Assembly (NCBI RefSeq): GCF_001668575.1
Contig: NZ_LZMD01000005.1
Coordinates: forward strand, 1-42,783
Direction: 5' to 3'
DNA: 42,783 nucleotides
Source: Mycobacterium sp. 1164985.4
Lineage (GTDB): Bacteria; Actinomycetota; Actinomycetes; Mycobacteriales; Mycobacteriaceae
In this document: piece after piece, positions 16,922 to 23,517 of the stretch
Layout of the letters: each line of letters starts with the position of its first letter
Position numbering within the stretch: the stretch's first letter is position 1
Translations under genes and position numbers: made by a program
Notes under the pieces: model-generated
The model's input: only the letters and a program-made list of their open reading frames with translations
What the model was told of the DNA's origin: nothing
Databases searched by the model: none

Positions 16922-16949
16922 TATCCAGCAAATATCCTAAATTGGGATA
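16922..16949. promoter_or_regulatory. HipB-like operator (TATCC-N7-GGATA)
   Basis: TATCC at 16933-16937 and GGATA at 16945-16949 form an inverted repeat with a 7-base spacer, and an extra TATCC lies at 16922-16926. The HipB operator is known as TATCC-N8-GGATA. This site ends 27 bp before the start of a broken XRE-family gene, so it is a plausible autoregulatory operator. Confidence 0.5.
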
Positions 16950-16976
16950 AGGCGGGCTGCAGGGTGCGCTGATCGA

Positions 16977-17208
16977 GTGGAGAAGTCCATCTACTCGGCG
17001 GAGTACCAGCAGCTGTGTGTGCTGTTACGTCAGATGCGCCGAGAGAGTGGGCAGACCAGGTCCAAGTGGCGGAGCGGCTGCAGGTTCCACAATCATTTGT
17101 CAGAAAGACGAGTCAGGTGAGCGGCGCCTGGACGTTATCGAGCTGCGGCACGTTGCAGAAGCTCTGGGCACCACATTGGCCTCAATTGTGTCCCGGCTGC
17201 CGCGGTGA
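16977..17208 (+). pseudogene. XRE-family HTH regulator broken by two frameshifts
   Basis: Three reading frames each give one part of a single short Cro/CI-type regulator. The first, from GTG 16977, reads EKSIYSAEYQQLCVLLRQMR followed by RESGQT. The second reads QVQVAERLQVPQSFVRK. The third reads DESGERRLDVIELRHVAEAL and ends at the stop at 17208 (ASIVSRLPR). Joined, they form an ordinary HTH_3 protein of about 77 residues. Two one-base deletions explain it, one near 17058 (after cagacc) and one near 17109 (after agaaag). Both could be real mutations or sequencing errors. A HipB-like operator lies just upstream. If truly broken, the element has lost its probable repressor, which fits an ImmA-like peptidase without a visible target. 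Confidence 0.75.
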
Positions 17209-17289
17209 ACGTCTCCGCTGCGCACTCGTACCACCCTCGGACCTGGCAGTAGATTAACGGCCTAGGCGGAATTAGGCGCGCCGCGCCCC

Positions 17290-17835
17290 TTACGCCTCTT
17301 CCCGCTTCATCACGTCTTGTGTCCCCTGGTGATCTGCATGGTCGACGACGTCTTCAAGAACTAAGCGGCCAGCAGCTTCAGCACGCTCACGGCGCTGGTA
17401 TTCGCGAATGTGGGCGTACTTGGCGTGCACCCGCTCGATAGAGGGTGCACGATCGGCAGCCGCATTGAGGCGACGATGACGTTCAACAGCGTCCGCATCG
17501 AGGCTGGCCGGGACGAAGCCCAATTCTGCAGCCAGCTCGGCACGACGCTGGCGTTCATGGTCAACGCGATCGCGATCAGGCCCATCGTTGACTCGGTGGT
17601 TGGACAAGCTAGGCGCAGTCTTCTGCAGCGTGTTGAGTGACCCGGAGTCCGTCCGGCTCCCACTCGGTCGTGAAACCGAACCCCACAGCCAGTCTTCGGT
17701 CTTGCTGAAGTCGTCGGTGATCACGAGCGCCTCGACGTCGGAAATCGGGCGGATAGCCTCCCACGGGACGCCAGAGCCTGTAAGGATCGCAGACAGCCTC
17801 TGCGCGAAAGCAATTCCAAGTCGCGCAGTCGTCAT
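17290..17835 (-). CDS. Hypothetical charged protein
   Basis: The 181-residue product has a short N-terminal part (ARLGIAFAQRLSAILTGSGV, PWEAIRPISDVEALVITDDF). The C-terminal two thirds are strongly charged and probably helical (RDRVDHERQRRAELAAELGF, ERVHAKYAHIREYQRRERAE). There is no signal peptide or TM segment. ATG 17835 follows gggagcgggg; a GTG at 17856 is the alternative. I do not recognise the family. It is alone on its strand between the XRE pseudogene and the replication-gene cluster, so a regulatory or plasmid-maintenance role is possible but unsupported. Confidence 0.6.
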   Translation of the reverse strand: MTTARLGIAFAQRLSAILTGSGVPWEAIRPISDVEALVITDDFSKTEDWLWGSVSRPSGSRTDSGSLNTLQKTAPSLSNHRVNDGPDRDRVDHERQRRAELAAELGFVPASLDADAVERHRRLNAAADRAPSIERVHAKYAHIREYQRRERAEAAGRLVLEDVVDHADHQGTQDVMKREEA

Positions 17836-18392
17836 GCCCCGCTCCCGTCGTTTCACACGTTCAACGATTGGAGGTGCGGTTGTTATTTCCCTCCCAGCGT
17901 AGAAGCTCAGTCATTCGGTTAGTGACAGTTAACTCGGCACTGGAAATGCAGTGTGCTAGAGGTGTTCGCAGTGCTCAGGACGCTGCGCGTTGCACGCAAG
18001 TGACACCGTTAACTAGCCGCCGGGCGTATTTGAGCGTCACAGATTGTTGTCTTTCTATAGCCTCATTCCCAGGCGTCAGGGGCACAACGGAATCGGCACC
18101 GCGTGCGCGCTACGCGGAACCGTGTAGTAATCCCTCGGGTTTCGCGACCACCGAACAACCCATGAACCTGATCTCTGCGACATCGGTTTAGTGCGTGACC
18201 GCCGCAACCTCGAATCGATGTTCGGAGCCTCGCCCGCGAGTAGTGCCGCTGGCGCGAAGCAGAAAATTGGACATCAGGCGGTGAGCACTCTACCTGGCCG
18301 TCGCGCCGCACCCCATGCCGTGAACGTCCAATGCTGTCTTCGGAACGGAATTGACAGCGGTCTACGTTGCAAACTTCGCACGGGTAGGCCAC
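17836..18392. other. Gene-poor stretch with a spaced direct repeat containing GTTAAC
   Basis: No convincing gene is seen in these 557 bases. AGTGACA-GTTAACT at 17921-17934 recurs as AGTGACACCGTTAACT at 17999-18014, 78 bp apart, each copy containing the palindrome GTTAAC. These could be protein-binding sites upstream of the gene at 17290-17835, or part of a replication or transfer locus. A 107-residue plus frame (17868-18191) lacks protein-like composition. Confidence 0.4.
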
Positions 18393-18911
18393 CTAGCGGA
18401 CCGAGATCGTGGCGACCGCGTAGAAGGTTCCGCTGCAGTCGATGGTTCGGACCGAGAATGTGCCCAGCGTGAAAACAGGACGTAGAACTTCGTCGTTTCG
18501 CTCATCCTCGGGTGCTCCTCGTGGCCGTAGCGGTCGTGGACGCCACGTCGAGGTTGTAGCGACGCCTGGCCGTGGAGGTCGACGACCGATCGGCATGGCT
18601 GACCGTGGCGGTTGCGACGTCCGCAGAAGGTCGGGCGGCGCAGGACGCGCCCAGATGCGCGACCAGATCTCGTCGGGCAGCGGACCGGTCTGCTCATGGG
18701 GGCCGGCGGGACAGCCAGCGTGATACTCGGCGGCGGTGTTGATTCCCTGCGGGTCGGCCAGAATGAGGCGCTCGGTGCCGGTCGCGTCGATTGCCGCCAC
18801 GGCGCGCAACCGGCTGCCCTGGCGAACAGGTGAACAGAACGTGAGTCGTCGATCAGGTCGTGGCCGTCGAGATCGTCCTGGTGGGTTCATGGCGGTGGGT
18901 GTTTCTTTCAC
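18393..18911 (-). CDS. Hypothetical protein coupled to the replication-like gene
   Basis: The 172-residue product starts with an ATG overlapping the stop of the replication-initiator-like gene (ATGA at 18908-18911), so the two are probably co-translated. Its first half looks protein-like (RLRAVAAIDATGTERLILADP, GINTAAEYHAGCPAGPHEQT). The second half is Pro/Arg-rich and low in complexity, as if read from a shifted frame, so the true 3' end may differ. No family is recognised. Basic residues dominate, consistent with nucleic-acid contact but not proof of it. Confidence 0.5.
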   Translation of the reverse strand: MKETPTAMNPPGRSRRPRPDRRLTFCSPVRQGSRLRAVAAIDATGTERLILADPQGINTAAEYHAGCPAGPHEQTGPLPDEIWSRIWARPAPPDLLRTSQPPRSAMPIGRRPPRPGVATTSTWRPRPLRPRGAPEDERNDEVLRPVFTLGTFSVRTIDCSGTFYAVATISVR

Positions 18912-20470
18912 TCGGCGGATTCGGTTGAGGCGGGGGTGACGCTCAAGAGGCCGGACAGGCGCGAGGTGCCCAGGCCAGCGCGATCGGTATCACGGGTGAC
19001 GGCGTCGGTAACGCGCTTGTCGACCTGCCGGTCGCGGCGGCGCTTGGCACTTTCGGCCCCGGCATTCATGGGCTTACGCCTGGCGAACTCGGCGGCGATC
19101 TCGTCGAACCGCTCGGCCACGTCGAACATGTTGCGGACGCGGCCAGACCAGTACCGGTCGGCGCAGACGTCCTGAATCAGTCGGTGGGCCTTCTCGTAGT
19201 CGCGTTCGTCGTGGGCCAGCATCCGGCGCGACGAGGCGGTCCAGGCGCCCAGGGTGGCCGGTGGGGGGGCATTCCTGCCCGAGGCCACCTGACCGTCGGC
19301 CAGGAGCTCGACCAGGGCGGCGCATTGAGCCTCGACGATGGGATCGGGCAGCGGCTTGGAGATCCACCCGACCCCACGTGACCGATCGGCGTCGGTCATT
19401 CCGGTGCGGGATGATTCCGCAGCGGAATGCCCTAGAACGATCGCGGTTTCGTGGTGGCAGGGTCCGGTGTCCCCAAGCGCTGCGCGGTGTTCTCCAGGTG
19501 CTGCCACGCCCGGGCCGGGTCCTGCCGAATCGTGGCCAGGTGAGACCAGGTGTTTAGCCAGCTGACCGCGATCCTGCGCCAGCGGCTGGCAACGCGCCGC
19601 AGGCGTGGACCAACCAACCAGGTCTAGATCCTGGTTCTGGTTAGAGGTTCTGGTTCCGCAACGGGATTTGCGGTCAAAGACCCTCGGGATTTGCGGTGAA
19701 AGCCCTTCGGGATCTGCGGGCAAAGGCCCTTCGGGATTTGCGGTCAGAGACTGCGCTTCGTGGCGCTGAGGCGCACAGACGTCGAGTTGCTGCGACTGGT
19801 CGGCGACGTCGTGGAACAGGTATTCATTCGGGGCGCGCCGCACCCCGTCCGGCTTGGTCCTCGGCACCACCTCGATGGCGTCCGCAGCGGCCAGCACGCG
19901 CAGCATCTGCCGGGTGCGCGTGGTGCCGACCCCGGCGCGCTCGGCGATCGTGGCGACCCTGGGACGGCAACCGTCGGCACCCTTGAAGCTGCGCAGCACC
20001 GCGTACATGCCGACCTCGGCGAGCGGCACCCGACCGAGCAGCGCCACGGGCACCCTGGCCCATCCGTCACGGGTTCCGGCGGGCCGCTTACGGAACGTGT
20101 AGACCAGTCGCCCGCCGTGCGCCTGACCGACGGTGACCGTGAGGGCTTTGGCGTTGACCAACTGTCGGCGGGCGCGCGCTACGGTGTCGACGCTCACGCC
20201 GAGCAGTTCGGCCACCTCGGTCTCGGTGGGTGAGCAGGTTTCGGCGGTGCCGTAACGGAATGCGCGGTAACCCGCATACACACCCACGCTCCGCAGCGGG
20301 ACCCGACCGAACAGCCAGACCGGGACCGGTGCGAATCGGTCGGCGTTCGGACTGCCCGCCGGAGTACCGTTGTCGTCAGTCCTTGGCGTGGACCTGGTCG
20401 CCTCGGTGTCGTTCTCGATGCCGGGGCGGCTGTCGTTTGAGGCGGCCACCGCGTTGGGGGTGACGTTCAT
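18908..20470 (-). CDS. Replication-initiator-like protein with tandem winged-helix domains
   Basis: The 520-residue product has two similar DNA-binding modules, about 46-127 and 137-221. Each opens with a near-identical block (FAPVPVWLFGRVPLRSVGVY and WARVPVALLGRVPLAEVGMY) and continues into a helix-turn-helix (EVAELLGVSVDTVARARRQL; IAERAGVGTTRTRQMLRVL) and a wing. Duplicated winged helices are the hallmark of iteron-binding Rep proteins. A low-complexity middle (about 240-370) includes DNA-level 23-bp repeats. The C-terminal third is helical (DVAERFDEIAAEFARR). It sits in a minus-strand chain, AlpA-like, 47-aa protein, this gene, then 18393-18911, joined by 1- to 4-bp overlaps. It could instead be a phage-type regulator; no catalytic motif is seen. 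Confidence 0.75.
   Translation of the reverse strand: MNVTPNAVAASNDSRPGIENDTEATRSTPRTDDNGTPAGSPNADRFAPVPVWLFGRVPLRSVGVYAGYRAFRYGTAETCSPTETEVAELLGVSVDTVARARRQLVNAKALTVTVGQAHGGRLVYTFRKRPAGTRDGWARVPVALLGRVPLAEVGMYAVLRSFKGADGCRPRVATIAERAGVGTTRTRQMLRVLAAADAIEVVPRTKPDGVRRAPNEYLFHDVADQSQQLDVCAPQRHEAQSLTANPEGPLPADPEGLSPQIPRVFDRKSRCGTRTSNQNQDLDLVGWSTPAARCQPLAQDRGQLAKHLVSPGHDSAGPGPGVAAPGEHRAALGDTGPCHHETAIVLGHSAAESSRTGMTDADRSRGVGWISKPLPDPIVEAQCAALVELLADGQVASGRNAPPPATLGAWTASSRRMLAHDERDYEKAHRLIQDVCADRYWSGRVRNMFDVAERFDEIAAEFARRKPMNAGAESAKRRRDRQVDKRVTDAVTRDTDRAGLGTSRLSGLLSVTPASTESAE
19662..19750. repeat. Iteron-like tandem repeats (4 copies, 23-24 bp) inside the rep-like gene
   Basis: Copies begin at 19662, 19685, 19708 and 19732, the last incomplete. 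Each starts CGGGATYTGCGG and continues with a caaagaccct-like tail. Periods are 23, 23 and 24 bp. Because 23 is not a multiple of three, the repeats are read in different frames and do not give a repeated peptide throughout, so they look selected as DNA. This matches the size of plasmid iterons (about 17-23 bp). Confidence 0.7.
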
Positions 20471-20610
20471 CGGGCACCGCCACCGGCGCGCAGCAGACCG
20501 GCGATGCGTTCGCGCTGTTTCTCGCGCAGCGGCGGCGCGCCGTCGAGAAACTTCTGTACGTGCTCTGCCAGCTTGAAAGCGCGCAGATTACGGTGGGCTT
20601 CGTCGGTCAT
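20467..20610 (-). CDS. 47-residue hypothetical protein in the excision/replication operon
   Basis: A short helical, charged product (MTDEAHRNLRAFKLAEHVQK ... REKQRERIAGLLRAGGGAR). The ATG at 20610 shares its A with the stop of the upstream HTH gene (TGATG), and its own stop overlaps the rep-like ATG by 4 bp. This tight packing supports a real gene. Similar small proteins with a C-terminal RIAxLL motif accompany mycobacterial plasmid and prophage rep genes (recalled, not checked). Function is unknown. Confidence 0.65.
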   Translation of the reverse strand: MTDEAHRNLRAFKLAEHVQKFLDGAPPLREKQRERIAGLLRAGGGAR

Positions 20611-20825
20611 CACGAGGCGCCCACCTCGGCACCCCGCAGCGTCTGGGCCTTTTGAGTATCCATCCACGCATCGAGGTCGGCGAGGTCATACATGACGCGG
20701 CTACCGAGACGGTAGGACGGCGGCGCGAGACCGTGCTGACGGCGATAGCGCAGCGTCCGCACCGGCAGACCGGTGCGATTGGCCGCGCCGTAGATGTCAA
20801 CGGCCCGAGGCGATTCCGAACTCAT
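20610..20825 (-). CDS. AlpA/excisionase-like helix-turn-helix protein
   Basis: The 71-residue protein is a MerR-like small DNA-binding domain: DIYGAANRTGLPVRTLRYRR (helix-turn-helix), then GSRVMYDLADLDAWMDTQKA (wing and C-terminal helix). This layout is shared by AlpA regulators and excisionases. ATG 20825 follows ggaagga at good spacing. It starts the minus-strand chain leading into the rep-like gene, so it may control replication or excision. With the second HTH gene at 21140-21361 the element carries two such proteins. Confidence 0.8.
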   Translation of the reverse strand: MSSESPRAVDIYGAANRTGLPVRTLRYRRQHGLAPPSYRLGSRVMYDLADLDAWMDTQKAQTLRGAEVGAS

Positions 20826-21017
20826 CGGAGTTCCTTCCACTCATCCCAAGGTGTGCGTGAGTGAGTGGGGATGGTCTGGCGCTCATGTCTGGCCGACCAT
20901 GGCCCACAGTACACAGCTGTGATTCAGCGGTATCGCGGCGAAACCGACTGCGCCGCAGACTATTCCGCTCCGCTATGGGCTTGCGGCGTGTCGTGCGGCG
21001 TGCCGGGCCCCCGCAGG

Positions 21018-21143
21018 TCATGACGGAGTGCAGGCCTCGACGTGCTCGGCGTGCTCGCCGGTCCCGATCCGGTCGTCGCCATCGGCCAGCCCGACGTCGG
21101 CCAGCCGGTCACGGTCGGCCTGCGACAGCGGTGCGGCGGTCAC
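21018..21143 (-). CDS. Possible 41-residue protein after the excisionase gene
   Basis: A GTG at 21143 overlaps the stop of the excisionase-like gene (GTGA) and reads MTAAPLSQADRDRLADVGLA with an acidic tail. The overlap is the main support. There is no recognised family, and chance cannot be excluded for so short a frame. Confidence 0.4.
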   Translation of the reverse strand: MTAAPLSQADRDRLADVGLADGDDRIGTGEHAEHVEACTPS

Positions 21144-21361
21144 TGGACAGATCCGCCGAACGGGACCATGGCGGCGTCGACCTCGTCGAGGTCCAAGCGG
21201 ATGAACCGCTTGCCCATGCGGTAGCCGGTCAAGCGCCCGTCGGCGATCATGGCGCGCACGGTGCGTTCGGTGACGCCGAGATAGTCGGCAGCCTGATTGA
21301 GGCTGACGTAGCGGCGGCGGGCGGTGGTGTCGGCGCGGTGGGCGCGCTCGGGGGTGGGCAT
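21140..21361 (-). CDS. Excisionase-family DNA-binding protein (Xis-like)
   Basis: The 73-residue product has the excisionase-type signature: RRYVSLNQAADYLGVTERTV (helix-turn-helix) followed by IADGRLTGYRMGKRFIRLDL (wing) and DEVDAAMVPFGG. It is the gene nearest to the right attachment site, 309 bp away, so it is a good candidate recombination directionality factor for the integrase at the far left end. In the circular excised form the two would be neighbours across attP. The ATG is preceded by ctggag. Confidence 0.85.
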   Translation of the reverse strand: MPTPERAHRADTTARRRYVSLNQAADYLGVTERTVRAMIADGRLTGYRMGKRFIRLDLDEVDAAMVPFGGSVQ

Positions 21362-21669
21362 GGTGGGTCTCCAGCACGAATCGTTTCCGAATGATTCGGC
21401 CTGGGGGACGCAGACATGTTGGGTGCCGCAAGAGGTCTGCGGCGGGACTCAAACGGTCCTCCCACGCGGTCCTATCGGTCCGGAACCGTGCGGCGTACAC
21501 CTAGCTTACAGCGGCGTGATTCGGTACCTCACAGCAAACTGTGACGAACAGCACGCGGTGCTGAAGCGGGGCGGATCGGGCGGGATGCGCTGCTCACCTC
21601 TTTGCCCATACTTAGCCCATGGCCTTGGTTTAGTGGGGCTAAATACGCACTCTGACGTGCACGAACCTA
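21362..21669. other. Non-coding right arm of the element with an inverted repeat
   Basis: No gene is seen. A perfect inverted repeat TCACAG-CAAA-CTGTGA lies at 21529-21544. TAGCCC occurs at 21613-21618 (plus) and TAGCCCCA on minus at 21634-21641; near the left end it occurs at 825-830, 1014-1019 and 1025-1030. These are candidate integrase or excisionase arm sites. The region probably also contains the promoter of the excisionase-like gene. Confidence 0.4.
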
Positions 21670-21692
21670 TGGTGCGCGATACTGGGATTGAA
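21670..21692. other. Attachment site attR (within tRNA-Val)
   Basis: The right copy of the 23-bp core is identical to 870-892. It forms the 3' end of the tRNA-Val gene from the T-loop to the CCA, so integration leaves the tRNA intact. Confidence 0.9.
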
Positions 21693-21744
21693 CCAGTGAC
21701 CTCTTCCGTGTCAGGGAAGCGCTCTCCCGCTGAGCTAATCGCGC
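21670..21744 (-). tRNA. tRNA-Val (GAC anticodon), integration target
   Basis: Read on the minus strand the cloverleaf is complete. The acceptor stem is GCGCGAT/ATCGCGC and the D-arm lies in AGCTCAGCGGGAGAGC. The anticodon arm is CTTCC-CTGACAC-GGAAG (anticodon GAC), and the T-arm is CTGG-TTCAATC-CCAG. Discriminator A and an encoded CCA (21670-21672) follow. It is the last of three minus-strand tRNA genes (Gly, Cys, Val). Its 3' part was supplied by the integrated element. Confidence 0.95.
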
Positions 21745-21757
21745 CGAACCATCATTG

Positions 21758-21828
21758 AGGTGGAGACGGGAATCGAACCCGTGTGCACGGCTTTGCAGGC
21801 CGTTGCCTCACCACTCGGCCACTCCACC
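21758..21828 (-). tRNA. tRNA-Cys (GCA anticodon)
   Basis: Minus-strand cloverleaf with acceptor stem GGTGGAG/CTCCACC, anticodon loop CTGCAAA (GCA), T-loop TTCGAAT and discriminator U73 as expected for tRNA-Cys. CCA is not encoded. It lies 13 bp from tRNA-Val and is probably co-transcribed. Confidence 0.95.
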
Positions 21829-21855
21829 GCTGGGGTTGATGCCACTGCACCTTCG

Positions 21856-21928
21856 AGCGGATGACGGGATTCGAACCCGCGACCCTCACCTTGGCAAGGT
21901 GATGCGCTACCAACTGCGCTACATCCGC
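21856..21928 (-). tRNA. tRNA-Gly (GCC anticodon)
   Basis: Minus-strand cloverleaf with acceptor stem GCGGATG/CATCCGC, anticodon loop TTGCCAA (GCC), T-arm CGGG-TTCGAAT-CCCG and discriminator U73. It is first of the Gly-Cys-Val tRNA cluster. CCA is not encoded. Confidence 0.95.
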
Positions 21929-22220
21929 GCGCCACGAACGACTCGTCGCCCGTCGCGAAGGACGACGATAGTCCACCAAAGTGTAGCTGCACAAATCCCG
22001 ACGTTCGCCGGTGCGTCTCTGCCCGTTCACATCTCAAAACAGCAGGTACGACTCATGGGATTGGAGGATCACCGCCCCACTTGGACGCGACCTCGGCACG
22101 GTGAGTGGGTGCGGTCACCCGGAAATGCATTTGTCGACGCCGATCCCTGACTACGCATTCGGGCCGCGACCCCGGATCGTGCTAGTCTTCGACGTCGTTC
22201 GGCCGTTCGGTCGACTCTCC

Positions 22221-22292
22221 GGTCTCGTAGCTCAGCGGGAGAGCGTCCGCCTCACACGCGGAAGGTCGCTGGTTCGAACCCAGCCGGGACCA
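22221..22292 (+). tRNA. tRNA-Val (CAC anticodon)
   Basis: Plus-strand cloverleaf with acceptor stem GGTCTCG/CGGGACC (one G-U pair), D-arm in AGCTCAGCGGGAGAGC, anticodon loop CTCACAC (CAC, reading GUG) and T-loop TTCGAAC. CCA is not encoded. It is divergent from the Gly-Cys-Val cluster across about 290 bp. Confidence 0.95.
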
Positions 22293-22376
22293 CCCCTTCA
22301 TCGACGCGCGCGCTCTGCCGTCTCCCTAGACTCGACCCCATGCGTCTGGTGCTCGATCCGCCGTCCTGGAACCGTC

Positions 22377-22793
22377 ATGTCTGAGGCGGACCGTCCCGGC
22401 GAGATTCTTCCCGAGAGCGAATGCTGGAACCTCCTGGGCAGCGTGTCCCTCGGGCGACTCGTCACGACCGCCGACGGGCACCCCGAGATCTTCCCGGTGA
22501 ACTTCGCCGTCCAGAACCGGACGCTACTGTTCCGCACCGCCCAGGGCACCAAGCTCGTCAGCACCGCGGTGAACCACGACGTGGTCTTCGAGGCCGACGA
22601 TCACAATGCCGCTGAAGGCTGGAGCGTGATCGTCCGCGGCGTCGCCCGCACGGTGAACGACGACGATGACCTCGAGCAGGCCGAGCGCGCGCACCTGAAG
22701 CCGTGGACGGCACACGCAAAGGACCACTACGTCCGCGTGCTTCCTCGACGCGTCACCGGCCGCCGCTTCCGGTTCGGTTCGCAACAAAGCTAG
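22377..22793 (+). CDS. PNPOx-fold flavin-binding family protein
   Basis: The 138-residue protein resembles the pyridoxamine-5'-phosphate-oxidase-like split barrel (Pyridox_ox_2 type). LGSVSLGRLVTTADGHPEIF and PVNFAVQNRTLLFRTAQGTK are followed by VVFEADDHNAAEGWSVIVRG. Mycobacteria have many such FMN-, F420- or heme-binding proteins, and the cofactor cannot be chosen from sequence. The ATG at 22377 is the natural start because a longer frame would run through tRNA-Val. Its stop overlaps the convergent DUF3618 gene stop by 4 bp. Confidence 0.85.
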   Translation: MSEADRPGEILPESECWNLLGSVSLGRLVTTADGHPEIFPVNFAVQNRTLLFRTAQGTKLVSTAVNHDVVFEADDHNAAEGWSVIVRGVARTVNDDDDLEQAERAHLKPWTAHAKDHYVRVLPRRVTGRRFRFGSQQS

Positions 22794-23119
22794 TGCCTGC
22801 GTCGCCAGACAACGACTCCGACCACCGCGAGAATCGCGACTATTGCCACGACCGGAACCGTCTGCTTCGGGTTGTCGGTCGCCGTATGCCGAAGCGTGTC
22901 CGCCTTCTCGACGACGCGGTCCTTCGTTTCGGCCGCCTTGTCCTTGGCATGCTCCTTGGTCTCGTCGACCTTCTCTTTAGCGCGCGTCTTCACATCCAAC
23001 TTGGCCTGCAGCGCCTCGACCGTCTCGCCCAGTTCGTGGCGCGTCTGCTCGATATCGGCCTGAATGTCGTCGACGCCGGCGTCCGGGCCCGGCTCGGGAC
23101 GTGGGTTCGGTGCGGTCAT
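22790..23119 (-). CDS. DUF3618-type membrane-anchored protein
   Basis: The 109-residue protein has an acidic/amphipathic segment (DDIQADIEQTRHELGETVEA) that is the DUF3618 core. A Lys/Glu-rich helix (KTRAKEKVDETKEHAKDKAA) follows, with a single C-terminal TM helix (VVAIVAILAVVGVVVW) ending in RRRH. Its ATG overlaps the stop of the upstream holin-like gene (23116-23119). These two usually occur together in actinobacteria. The role is unknown but is thought to be in the cell envelope. Confidence 0.85.
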   Translation of the reverse strand: MTAPNPRPEPGPDAGVDDIQADIEQTRHELGETVEALQAKLDVKTRAKEKVDETKEHAKDKAAETKDRVVEKADTLRHTATDNPKQTVPVVAIVAILAVVGVVVWRRRH

Positions 23120-23517
23120 GACCGTGCGTCCTTCAGCTCTTGGATGTCTGCTTTCACCGTCTCGACGGTTTTGGGAGCCGCCGGCGTGATCTCTTGAGCC
23201 TGTTTGCGTCCCACCAGCGCCGCAATGCCCGCGATCACGAACAACACGGCCGCGACGATTAGCGCCGCCGCCCACACCTCCACCACCAGGGACAGCGCCG
23301 CCACGCCCGCAGCGATCAACGTCGCCGCGCCGAAGAAAGCCAACAAGCCCGCCACACTGAACAATCCCGCGCCGATCCCGGCATGTTTGGCCGATTCCTG
23401 AAATTCCTTCTGCGCCAATCGCATTTCATCGCGGATCAGCCGCGACGTCTGCGTCGACAATTGGCTCATCAACTCGCCGATCGACGCGTCTGCAGTCGGC
23501 CTCGATTCCACCGTCAT
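23116..23517 (-). CDS. Phage-holin-superfamily-III-like membrane protein
   Basis: The 133-residue product begins with a soluble helix (SIGELMSQLSTQTSRLIRDE followed by MRLAQKEFQ). Two TM segments follow, about 49-71 (IGAGLFSVAGLLAFFGAATL) and 78-103 (LVVEVWAAALIVAAVLFVIA), then a charged tail. This is the Actinobacterial holin-X (superfamily III) layout; despite the name most are chromosomal envelope proteins. ATG 23517 follows cagagg; GTG 23520 is adjacent. It is the first gene of a two-gene unit with the DUF3618 protein. Confidence 0.8.
   Translation of the reverse strand: MTVESRPTADASIGELMSQLSTQTSRLIRDEMRLAQKEFQESAKHAGIGAGLFSVAGLLAFFGAATLIAAGVAALSLVVEVWAAALIVAAVLFVIAGIAALVGRKQAQEITPAAPKTVETVKADIQELKDARS

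Larger units (their letters stand above)
870..21692. mobile_element. 20.8-kb integrative element in tRNA-Val(GAC), carrying a Type I RM system
   Basis: The ends are two identical 23-bp direct repeats at 870-892 and 21670-21692, corresponding to the 3' end of a tRNA-Val gene. A tyrosine integrase is the first gene inside the left repeat. Two excisionase-type helix-turn-helix genes and a replication-initiator-like gene lie inside the right one. Cargo includes an ImmA/IrrE peptidase, hsdMSR, a nuclease-like gene, a serine recombinase, an EcsC protein, a Ser/Thr kinase and exported proteins. I see no FtsK/TraB-like translocase, relaxase, capsid or portal gene, so it looks mobilisable or non-autonomous for transfer, or degraded. 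Parts of it (2424-3447, for example) are visibly more AT-rich than the chromosome to the right. Confidence 0.9.

Noticed and set aside
17868..18191. 107-residue plus frame
   Set aside because: There is no ribosome-binding site and the composition is Ser/Arg/Thr-rich without a recognisable fold.
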